Shown piece after piece: positions 44,318 to 51,800 of a stretch of DNA of 64,000 nucleotides. This DNA is from Zavarzinella sp. (GTDB lineage Bacteria > Planctomycetota > Planctomycetia > Gemmatales > Gemmataceae), in assembly GCA_041399155.1 (NCBI GenBank), contig JAWKTI010000001.1, positions 1,674,001 through 1,738,000 on the forward strand. Direction: 5' to 3'. The notes under the pieces were generated by a model. The model was not told where the DNA came from, ran no database searches, and worked only from the letters and a program-made list of their open reading frames with translations. A program made the translations under genes and the position numbers. Numbering within the stretch: the first letter of the stretch is position 1; the number at the start of each line of letters is the position of its first letter.

Positions 44318-45913
44318 TCAGGAGAAAAATTGATTGATCAAATCATCGGGCCATGGACCACGATCGATAATTTGATCCGTTGGAAATCCCAATGCACGCA
44401 GATGAGCCTTGCGTTGTTCCAGCGCAGCACCGTACAGCAGATTGCGGGCAACAATCGCTGCCTTGCGGTTCTGAAAATCCTGCAATTCTGTTCCACGGAC
44501 CCATTCATTGAATGCACCCATGGCTGGGCCACACCAAATCTGGTAATCGATTTTTCGATCCGCATCCCCACTGTTCGCCCAGCGGGAAGACTGTCCAAGA
44601 TACCAGCGGAAAACCAACGCCATCAAATGCTTTGGGTTCTGCTCTGCTTTGGTAATCTGCTGTGGGTCCCTTGTCGCGAAAAAGTTTTTGGTGTCTGCCC
44701 ACACTTCTTCAAAAGTTTTGCGAAAAACTGTCTTCTCTAACTGGACACGCTCTGCGGAGGGTATCGCCTGCCATTCTGGATAACTTTTGTACAACTCATA
44801 AAGTTTTTGGGCACGCATCGGGAACATGGTCCCACGTTTTAACACCTGAACCTTTACCCCCATCTCAAACATATCAGCGGCCGGTGCCATAATCACATCC
44901 GCCTGGGTCGCATCGGCCAGCATCCCTCGAACAAGATCGGAACTACCTGATTCAACACATGCCTGATTAACACTGCCAGTTACCAGAAAGTCTGCCCCCA
45001 TTGCAAATGCAGCTGCCGCACTGAGTGGGGTAGAAATGCCACCACCTAGCCCCACCCGGATAGGTATGGTATAACCATATTTTACCTGCAACTGATCGCG
45101 CAAGGTCAGCATGGATGGAAACAGCGTCAGTGCGGGACGATTGTCCGTATGTCCGCCAGAATCTGCTTCAACAGTCACATCATCAGCGATCGGCAAATAT
45201 TTTGCCAGTTCCGCTTCGGTGGGTGAAATCTCCCCCTGCTGGAGCAATTCATTCACCATTCGTTCTGGTGCGGGCGACATGAATCGCGTTGCAACTTCGG
45301 TGCGAGACACCTTTCCAATCACCCGATTGCGGGGCACCACCTGACCTAACTGATTACGAGATATGCCTTTCAGGCGATAGCTTACCAGATGGGGGGTAAT
45401 GTCCAGATACGCTGATGCTTCAATCAATCTAATGTTCTTCCGCAAAAACAGCGAAACTGTATCTCGCTCGTGGTGCTGCTCATTCGGACTGTGGATGAGA
45501 TTAATTGCAAAGGAATCATTCGGTAAATGCTGCTGTAAGCGATCGATCGCCTGCTCAATTCTTGGCAAACTCAATCCCGCAGCACCAAAGGAGGCCAACA
45601 TGCCCGAAGAGACCAACGAGATCACCAGATTTTCGGATGCAATCCCATTGGCCATGGCCCCCGCCATGTAGGCATAGCGCACATGGTGGGATTGCCGAAA
45701 ATGTCCACTTCCCAAAGTATCAGGCATGATGCTAGGTGCGCAAAAACTGTCTGTAGCACTGCTTTCTGATAATTGCTTGGTCGTTGGATTGTAGAAGATA
45801 TCACGATCTAACAACCGGATCAGTTTGATGGCATTTTCGTAAGTGCTTTCTTTTGAAGCACTTACGTTGCTTGTATCGTTGGAACTTGAGATCAATGCTG
45901 CCAAACCAGCCAC
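44318..45913 (-). CDS. pfaD: PfaD-like FMN enoyl reductase of PUFA synthase
   Basis: 531-aa stand-alone enoyl reductase with an FMN TIM barrel, which reduces selected double bonds during PUFA-type synthesis. Diagnostic blocks are YMAGAMANGIAS (82-93), LASFGAAGLS, VTVEADSGGHTDNRP (246-260), RVGLGGGISTP (286-296) and GADFLVTGSVNQ (306-317). It heads the operon, the same order (ER gene first) as in myxobacterial pfa clusters. The start is uncertain: the frame opens at GTG 45913 without a Shine-Dalgarno, the next ATG is residue 63, and the first 25 codons look non-conserved and contain an 11-bp hairpin (45838-45866). The real start could be a TTG in this stretch. Confidence 0.92.
   Translation of the reverse strand: MAGLAALISSSNDTSNVSASKESTYENAIKLIRLLDRDIFYNPTTKQLSESSATDSFCAPSIMPDTLGSGHFRQSHHVRYAYMAGAMANGIASENLVISLVSSGMLASFGAAGLSLPRIEQAIDRLQQHLPNDSFAINLIHSPNEQHHERDTVSLFLRKNIRLIEASAYLDITPHLVSYRLKGISRNQLGQVVPRNRVIGKVSRTEVATRFMSPAPERMVNELLQQGEISPTEAELAKYLPIADDVTVEADSGGHTDNRPALTLFPSMLTLRDQLQVKYGYTIPIRVGLGGGISTPLSAAAAFAMGADFLVTGSVNQACVESGSSDLVRGMLADATQADVIMAPAADMFEMGVKVQVLKRGTMFPMRAQKLYELYKSYPEWQAIPSAERVQLEKTVFRKTFEEVWADTKNFFATRDPQQITKAEQNPKHLMALVFRWYLGQSSRWANSGDADRKIDYQIWCGPAMGAFNEWVRGTELQDFQNRKAAIVARNLLYGAALEQRKAHLRALGFPTDQIIDRGPWPDDLINQFFS
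45838..45866. promoter_or_regulatory. 11-bp perfect inverted repeat at the 5' end of pfaD
   Basis: CGTAAGTGCTT (45838-45848) and AAGCACTTACG (45856-45866) are exact inverted copies around a 7-nt loop. It falls in codons 16-25 of the longest pfaD frame, where the start is ambiguous. It could be an RNA hairpin controlling translation or transcription, or an operator. Confidence 0.5.
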
Positions 45914-45950
45914 CAGAAATTACGTTTTTGTGTGGGCAAAAAATTACATG

Positions 45951-45988
45951 AGTGATGCGGCAAATCCCCTTGTAGTTACCACATCACT
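45951..45988. promoter_or_regulatory. 10-bp inverted repeat upstream of the pfa-ole unit
   Basis: AGTGATGCGG (45951-45960) and CCACATCACT (45979-45988) pair at 9 of 10 positions with an 18-nt spacer. It lies in the only sizeable gap (182 nt) before pfaD. A TATATTAT near 46000 (minus strand) could be a -10, but no good -35 is seen. Confidence 0.45.
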
Positions 45989-46095
45989 GCAAAAGGATAA
46001 TATACGGTTCCTATGGAAATTAGGCACGTTCTCGAGCAAAAATTACCCATTTTGGTGCTGAACAGCAATTTTAATGAGTTTATTTTCATTATTTA

Positions 46096-47799
46096 CTAAT
46101 ATCCCACTGCCATCCCATCCTTCCGCGCTTCACTGGCACCATGGTAGATTCCGGTTTTGGGGTCGATCCATATGCCTTGATATCCCCCACCATTTCGGTC
46201 GACGATCCGAATCTGATGCCCACGCTTTTTCAGATCCTCAATGATATGGAGTGGCATTCCGCGTTCGATGAGGAGAGTACCACCTTTTTGGTCTTGTTTG
46301 CTTCCATTTGGCTTGGAAGAACCAATGTGTTCCATCCGCGGTGCCTCCCCAGCCACCTGGATGTTCATGCCAAAATCCAATATATTGATGAGTATCTGAA
46401 CATGCCCCTGAGGCTGCATATCACCACCCATTACTCCAAAAACAAAAATTGGCTTGCCATCTTTCATCACCATCGCAGGGATGATTGTATGAAAGGGCTT
46501 TTTCTTAGGCTCCAGCCGATTCAGATGGTTCTCATCCAGCGATAGCAGCGTACCGCGATTTTGCATTGCGAAGCCTAGTTGGGGATCTGTCAGCCCCGAA
46601 CCGAAGCCAAAATAATTACTTTGAATCAGCGAAACGCAATTACCCCACCGATCGGCAGTACAAAGGTAAATCGTGTCGGCCATTCCCAGTTTGGGATCCC
46701 CAGGTGGGATCGCAGTTGCCGCACGTTTCAGATCAATCAATTTGCGACGCTTCATTGCGTAAGCATCGCTTAACAGTTCGTCGATTGGCAGTTTTGCGAA
46801 ACCCGGATCGGCATAGAACTTTGCCCGGTCTTCAAAAACCAGTTTTTTAGTTTCAACCAGCAGTTGCCAATAATCGGCCGAATTGGGCCCAATTTTCGCC
46901 AGATCTTCGTGCTTCAGCATGTTCAGCATTTGCAGCACAGCAATACCCTGTCCAGGTGGGGTTAACTCATACACATCGTACCCACGGTAATTCACATGTA
47001 GTGGCTTCATCCACATACTTTTGTGTTGCTGCAAGTCTTCCAGTCGCAGTAAGGCACCCTGCGATTTGGCAAATTGATCCAGTTCTTTGGCAATTGTACC
47101 AGTGTAAAATGCTTTACCTCCATTCTTGGCAATAGCACGATAGGTTGCTGCCAATACGGGATTTTTGAAAATATCACCCGTTTTGGGGACTTTCCCACCG
47201 ATAAGATACGTGGCAGAAGAACCAGGATCCTTCAGCAGTTTTTGCATCCCACTTTTCCAGTAGCCAGCAATCACTTCGGGAACAGGAAAGCCATCATCCG
47301 CATACTCTATCGAAGGACCCAGCAGTTCTGCAAACGACTTACTGCCAAACTTGCTTAGCAATTGATCCCAGCCATCGACACACCCAGGTACTGACCAGCT
47401 ATAGGGGCCTGTTTCTGGGATTTCCTTCAGGTTTTTCTGTTTAAAAAACTCTCGTGTTGCCAGCATTGGCATACCACCGTTCGCGTGAAGGCCGTGCAAT
47501 GTCTTCGTTTTTGCATCCCAGACAATTGCAAACAGATCCCCACCGATTCCACAAGACATCGGTTCCATCAGCCCCATTGCCGCACTGGCAGCCACTGCAG
47601 CATCGGTGGCATTTCCACCCTGCTTCAGAATATCCAGCCCGATCTGTGCAGCCAGTGGATGACTTGTTGCCACCATGCCGTTTTTAGCGATTGTCACCGA
47701 GCGACCAGCATTGCCAGGTGGGGTAAGAAAACGTTCAGCCGCACTTGAATCAAGTAAGCTCATCATCAGCCCCACCAAGGCAAACATCCTGATGTTCAT
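46096..47799 (-). CDS. ggt: Gamma-glutamyltransferase family protein
   Basis: 567-aa Ntn-hydrolase of the gamma-glutamyltranspeptidase family, which cleaves glutathione-type gamma-glutamyl bonds outside the cytoplasm. A signal peptide (FALVGLMMSLLDSSAA) is followed by the large-subunit blocks GMVATSHPLAAQIGLDILKQ, GGNATDAAVAASAAMGLMEP and SCGIGGDLF. The predicted autoprocessing nucleophile is Thr376 in MADTIYLCTAD; the small subunit continues with GNCVSLIQSNY. The DT-IYL sequence resembles the branch that differs from E. coli Ggt (which has NTTH), so cephalosporin acylase-like activity is possible. It lies upstream of pfaD on the same strand, 182 nt away. Confidence 0.9.
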   Translation of the reverse strand: MNIRMFALVGLMMSLLDSSAAERFLTPPGNAGRSVTIAKNGMVATSHPLAAQIGLDILKQGGNATDAAVAASAAMGLMEPMSCGIGGDLFAIVWDAKTKTLHGLHANGGMPMLATREFFKQKNLKEIPETGPYSWSVPGCVDGWDQLLSKFGSKSFAELLGPSIEYADDGFPVPEVIAGYWKSGMQKLLKDPGSSATYLIGGKVPKTGDIFKNPVLAATYRAIAKNGGKAFYTGTIAKELDQFAKSQGALLRLEDLQQHKSMWMKPLHVNYRGYDVYELTPPGQGIAVLQMLNMLKHEDLAKIGPNSADYWQLLVETKKLVFEDRAKFYADPGFAKLPIDELLSDAYAMKRRKLIDLKRAATAIPPGDPKLGMADTIYLCTADRWGNCVSLIQSNYFGFGSGLTDPQLGFAMQNRGTLLSLDENHLNRLEPKKKPFHTIIPAMVMKDGKPIFVFGVMGGDMQPQGHVQILINILDFGMNIQVAGEAPRMEHIGSSKPNGSKQDQKGGTLLIERGMPLHIIEDLKKRGHQIRIVDRNGGGYQGIWIDPKTGIYHGASEARKDGMAVGY

Positions 47800-47902
47800 T
47801 GAAAATTTTCCTCTTGAGAAACTGGTTGTACCATTTCTCGTTGCAAATCAATGTCAAATCAGCGAAATTGTAGCAGGGAACTTCAAAAACTTCACGAAAA
47901 TC

Positions 47903-48979
47903 ATGAAAAATTACCTGCTATTTGCATTCGCACTCTGGATTGGCAGCAATGTTTCAAATGCTCAACCCGCACCATGGTACGCAGATAAAACAGATTTGCT
48001 TTCCTATCTGGACGAAAAAGGTGCTCGACTGCAAATTGCTGATCCTGCCACGTGGGCAAAACGCAAAGCACACATTCTAACCCAAATGCAGGTAGTGATG
48101 GGAAAACTACCTGATCTTCCGGAACATCGCCCGTTTCGTGTGACTGAAAAATCACAAAACGATTGTGGCAAATACATCCAGAAGCATCTCACCATTGAAA
48201 TCAACCCTGGCGAGCAGTTACCTGTTTATTTACTATTACCTAAAGTCCAGCAGAAACAATTTCCGGCAATGCTCTGTCTGCATCCCACCAGTAAACCAGA
48301 TGGAAAAAAGATTCCCGCTGGCTTAAGCGGGAAATCTGATCGACATTACGCAAAAGAACTGGCTGAACATGGCTACGTAACTCTGGCACCTGACTATCCC
48401 AACATGGGTGAATATCAATTCGATGTTTATGGCAAAGGGTATATCAGCACCACGATGAAAGCAATTGAAAACCATCGACGGTGCCTGGACTATCTTATCT
48501 CACTCCCACAAGTTGATGCCAGTCGATTGGGCGTCGTAGGTCACTCGCTTGGTGGGCATAATTCGATCTTTCTTGGATGCTTTGATGATCGAGTTCAGGT
48601 TATTATCTCCAGTTGTGGTTTCTGCAGTTTCCCAAAGTACATGAAAGGTAATCTGACAGGTTGGAGCCATGATGGCTACATGCCGAAGATTAAAACCACC
48701 TACGACTGCGATCCCAAAAAGATGCCATGGGATTTTACAGAAGCAATTGCCTTGTTAGCACCCAGAACATTCATTGCAGTGGCACCAATCAATGATCACA
48801 ATTTCGATGTGGCTGGTGTAAAAGACTGCATCCGTGCAGCGAAGCCAGTTTACCAAATCTTCAAAAAGGAAAGTAATCTGATCTCACTTTATCCAGAAGC
48901 GGGGCACGATTTCCCCGATGATGCCCGTAAAGAAGCATTTCGCATCCTCGATTCAAAATTGAAGCCAGCTTCAAAGTAA
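47903..48979 (+). CDS. Secreted alpha/beta-hydrolase (dienelactone-hydrolase/acetyl-xylan-esterase-like)
   Basis: 358 aa from ATG 47903, chosen because it gives a proper signal peptide (YLLFAFALWIGSNVSNA); the frame extends upstream to 47675 without conserved sequence. The nucleophile elbow is VVGHSLGGHN with Ser215, and the catalytic His is in PEAGHDFPDDA near the C-terminus. It is preceded by an N-terminal helical cap (ATWAKRKAHILTQMQVVMG) seen in planctomycete esterases of this type. Probably acts on sugar esters or cleaves lactones; no substrate can be assigned. Divergent from ggt and convergent, 4 nt apart, with the next hydrolase gene. Confidence 0.82.
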   Translation: MKNYLLFAFALWIGSNVSNAQPAPWYADKTDLLSYLDEKGARLQIADPATWAKRKAHILTQMQVVMGKLPDLPEHRPFRVTEKSQNDCGKYIQKHLTIEINPGEQLPVYLLLPKVQQKQFPAMLCLHPTSKPDGKKIPAGLSGKSDRHYAKELAEHGYVTLAPDYPNMGEYQFDVYGKGYISTTMKAIENHRRCLDYLISLPQVDASRLGVVGHSLGGHNSIFLGCFDDRVQVIISSCGFCSFPKYMKGNLTGWSHDGYMPKIKTTYDCDPKKMPWDFTEAIALLAPRTFIAVAPINDHNFDVAGVKDCIRAAKPVYQIFKKESNLISLYPEAGHDFPDDARKEAFRILDSKLKPASK

Positions 48980-48983
48980 TGAA

Positions 48984-50951
48984 TCAGTTTGTTTTGATTT
49001 CAATAGCATCTTCTGCACCGAGAATCTTGTAAACCTGGTAGGTAAACCGAAATGCCTCATGGGACCCTTGTGGAGAAATTGGTGTACCAAATGGCGACAA
49101 TACCGTTTGAATCGTCAGAGGCTTGGGCGCAACACGAGCCAGGAGATGGGGAATATCTCCGGCATTCAAAATCCCTGGTACGATTGTTCCCAGGTGGGTA
49201 CCACTAGCGTACGGTTGATCGCTGACAAATGAATAAGGAACTTCCTTGATTTCAAGTGCCTCCACATCATCTGAAGTGGCTGCGGTAATGATGGCTACAA
49301 CTGCAGAATCACGAACAGCATACAAGCGAAATCGATCCAGATCATAACCACGTTGCTTTTTCCATGCCTTGATCAGCGTTAATAAATCCTGCTGCCACAA
49401 ACCCAGCAGTGGGCGACCAATCCAGATAGCATGTTCGGCCGATGTGTGGTCGGGGGAGCCTGCGACTGGCCCCCACTTCGATTTTGATTTCCCACTTGCA
49501 CGTAAATCAATGAAGATGATGTTTTTTGCATTATCTGGCACCAATTTCTTCTCGATCGCATCTTCTACACCGCCCAAGTGAACAACAACGTGGACTATTC
49601 GTTGTTCTGCTTTACGATCACCACGAAAAACACCGTAGTGAATAAAACCCTCTTTGGTTTCCAATTCGAACGGAAAATTATTTTCATCCTTGGGGTCTAA
49701 CCAACGGATCGCTGCATCTTGTGGTACCGATGGCGTATTCAGGATTGTTTCCAGCCGTTTCCCCATTGAAATGGAATCTGCTTCCCACATTTCTTTGTGA
49801 TCTGGGAATAGTTTGTCGTGCTGCTGGTGCAGTTTACGTCCTACTGCAGCGGCAATCGTGGGAAGAAAGCCAAAGTTTTTCGGCCGCTTTTCCGGTTCTG
49901 GATAACAAGTCAGCGTAGCTACTTCTTCTGGTACACTTTTCGGCTCCATAATGGGGGAACCATCGCCCACCCCCTGCAGGTGATAGCACATCCAACCATA
50001 CATCGCCTGCCGCATTGCCAGATTGTAATCATGTCCAGAATCGATTACCACATGCTTCAGGTGTTTCTCCTTTCCATAAAGTGCAAAAATCTGTTTCGCA
50101 CTGGCAATACTCTTTTCTGCCTCTGGTGGGCTGAATTGAATACCATCTTTTTCCGCATTAATCACCATCAGAGCCCTTGGGGCTACTAATCCGAGGATGT
50201 TCCCTTCTTCTGTGAATGTCAGCGCTTTGGGCAAGACTTCGCACAAACAGCAGGCGGCATGAAGATATGCCTGGTAATTCCCAACGGAGCATACAGGTAC
50301 CACTGCAGTGATGCGTGCGTCCAAAGCGCCTGCATACATTGTTTGATTTCCGCCACCACTCGCACCGGTGATGCCAATCTTCCCATTGACATCAGGCCTG
50401 CTCAGCAGATAGTCCACAGCACGGTGGTTGTCGTAAACCTGGCGACCAAGAAGGGTTTGCCCGGAAGGCCACAATGTGGCACCATAGAGCGAACCATGAT
50501 ATCGACCACGTGCAGGATTGTGGTGGCGTTCTCCGGCACCAAAGGCATCTACCACCATCACCAGAAAGCCAAGTTTCACTAATCCTACACAGCGTGCGTG
50601 GACAGTTGGTTCCCTCCTGGCCCAGCCCCAATGACCGTGGACACAGAGTACTGCAGGCACTTTTTCTTTTGCAGCAATCACTGGCACATACAACGTGGCA
50701 GTTACAGCAATATCCTCCTGCGATTGAAAAGTCATCAGTTGAATGGTATACCCTTCACGCTGCTCTGTTTTCAGTAAGTTGGGATTTAAAGCTGTATCAT
50801 CAACGGCTGGAATGCCCGCAGCCACATGAATTTGCCTGAGCAATTCTGTGCGTTTTGTTTCCCACATTTCTTTGGAACTGGGTGGGCGGTCGTTCTGCCT
50901 GAGTGATTTTGCCTGATTCTGAACCCAGGCATCAAAAGCTATTCCTGGCAT
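48984..50951 (-). CDS. Two-domain alpha/beta-hydrolase, second domain degenerate
   Basis: 655-aa protein with two hydrolase-like halves. The first (about 95-345) has LCVHGHWGWARRE (oxyanion), ITGASGGGNQTMYAG with Ser198, an acid near Asp269 (NAEKDGIQF) and His307 (DSGHDYN). The second half (about 410-640) keeps the fold pattern (RIVHVVVHLGGVEDA, FIDLRASGKSKSKWGP) but replaces the nucleophile elbow by AVRDSAVVAIIT. Family: acetyl-xylan-esterase-like. No signal peptide is visible from ATG 50951, unlike its neighbours, so it may be cytoplasmic or the start may be missed. Function unknown. Confidence 0.75.
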   Translation of the reverse strand: MPGIAFDAWVQNQAKSLRQNDRPPSSKEMWETKRTELLRQIHVAAGIPAVDDTALNPNLLKTEQREGYTIQLMTFQSQEDIAVTATLYVPVIAAKEKVPAVLCVHGHWGWARREPTVHARCVGLVKLGFLVMVVDAFGAGERHHNPARGRYHGSLYGATLWPSGQTLLGRQVYDNHRAVDYLLSRPDVNGKIGITGASGGGNQTMYAGALDARITAVVPVCSVGNYQAYLHAACCLCEVLPKALTFTEEGNILGLVAPRALMVINAEKDGIQFSPPEAEKSIASAKQIFALYGKEKHLKHVVIDSGHDYNLAMRQAMYGWMCYHLQGVGDGSPIMEPKSVPEEVATLTCYPEPEKRPKNFGFLPTIAAAVGRKLHQQHDKLFPDHKEMWEADSISMGKRLETILNTPSVPQDAAIRWLDPKDENNFPFELETKEGFIHYGVFRGDRKAEQRIVHVVVHLGGVEDAIEKKLVPDNAKNIIFIDLRASGKSKSKWGPVAGSPDHTSAEHAIWIGRPLLGLWQQDLLTLIKAWKKQRGYDLDRFRLYAVRDSAVVAIITAATSDDVEALEIKEVPYSFVSDQPYASGTHLGTIVPGILNAGDIPHLLARVAPKPLTIQTVLSPFGTPISPQGSHEAFRFTYQVYKILGAEDAIEIKTN

Positions 50952-51038
50952 ATTGGTTCTCGATACGCTGTGATTTGATTCGATATTTGGTTTGTTTTCA
51001 TTAAACTATTACAAGATTGTTGCATAGGCGATGTGCGA

Positions 51039-51800
51039 ATGAAACAAGAAAAGGGATTTTCAAAGCGTGTACCAAAATCTCGCAAGTGGATTGCTGATTT
51101 GCTACACGCAAGTAAGCAAGTGCCGAGTATCGCTTTCGAAAAAACGATGAATTTGGAAGAATTAATCAACGTCCGCAAGCTATCCACTCCTCATGTACCA
51201 TGGACAATCATTTTTCTGAAGGCTACGGCGATTCTTTCATCCCGTCACCCAATTCTGCGACAAAGCTATCTTTCTTTTCCGTGGGAACGGATCTACCAAC
51301 ACCCCCATGTGGTTACCAGCCTGGCGATCGAACGAGAATTTGAAGGCGAGCCTGCCGTGTTTTTTGCAAAATTCAAAGAACCGCAGAATCAATCGATGCA
51401 AGAATTAGCTGCCAGACTCACAAAATTACGCACTGAACCAGTCGAACAATTTGGGGAATTTCGCCGACTCATTCGCAACACTCGCTGGCCCAGGTGGCTT
51501 CGCAAGCTGCTGTGGGGATATCTCTTGCACGGCAGCGGTGCCATGAAATCGAAAATGGCTGGGACATTCAGCATCAGTGTTACTGCCGCTGAAGGCGCCA
51601 GCGCAATTAATGTTCCCAACGTGACAACTTATTGCTTGAATTATGCACCATTTGCAGCAGATGGAACAATCAGAGTTCGGCTCCATTTCGATCATCGTGT
51701 AATTGATGGCAGTCCTGTAGCCCGCCTGATGGCTGAACTGGAAACAATTTTACACACGGAAATTGTCGCCGAATTACGTGCGATTGCCGAATCAAGCTAA
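51039..51800 (+). CDS. Stand-alone E2/CAT-type acyltransferase domain protein
   Basis: 253 aa from ATG 51039. The C-terminal motif FDHRVIDGSPVARLM (His219, Asp223) is the catalytic signature of 2-oxoacid dehydrogenase E2 acyltransferases and chloramphenicol acetyltransferase. TFSISVTAAEGASAINVP corresponds to the conserved block before it. There is no lipoyl or subunit-binding domain, and no E1/E3 gene nearby, so it is not a normal E2. A basic segment (RWPRWLRKLLWGYLL, about 150-163) could be an amphipathic membrane-associating helix. An acyl acceptor cannot be named. Its 3' end overlaps the convergent DUF1501 gene by 9 nt. GTG 51033 is an alternative start. Confidence 0.75.
   Translation: MKQEKGFSKRVPKSRKWIADLLHASKQVPSIAFEKTMNLEELINVRKLSTPHVPWTIIFLKATAILSSRHPILRQSYLSFPWERIYQHPHVVTSLAIEREFEGEPAVFFAKFKEPQNQSMQELAARLTKLRTEPVEQFGEFRRLIRNTRWPRWLRKLLWGYLLHGSGAMKSKMAGTFSISVTAAEGASAINVPNVTTYCLNYAPFAADGTIRVRLHFDHRVIDGSPVARLMAELETILHTEIVAELRAIAESS

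Noticed and set aside
26926..45913. Heterocyst-glycolipid-type (Hgl) or anammox ladderane cluster
   Set aside because: Hgl systems lack OleABCD and the three-gene Pfa layout seen here. Ladderane candidate clusters, as I recall them, are built of separate FabF/FabZ-type enzymes and radical SAM proteins, none of which is present.
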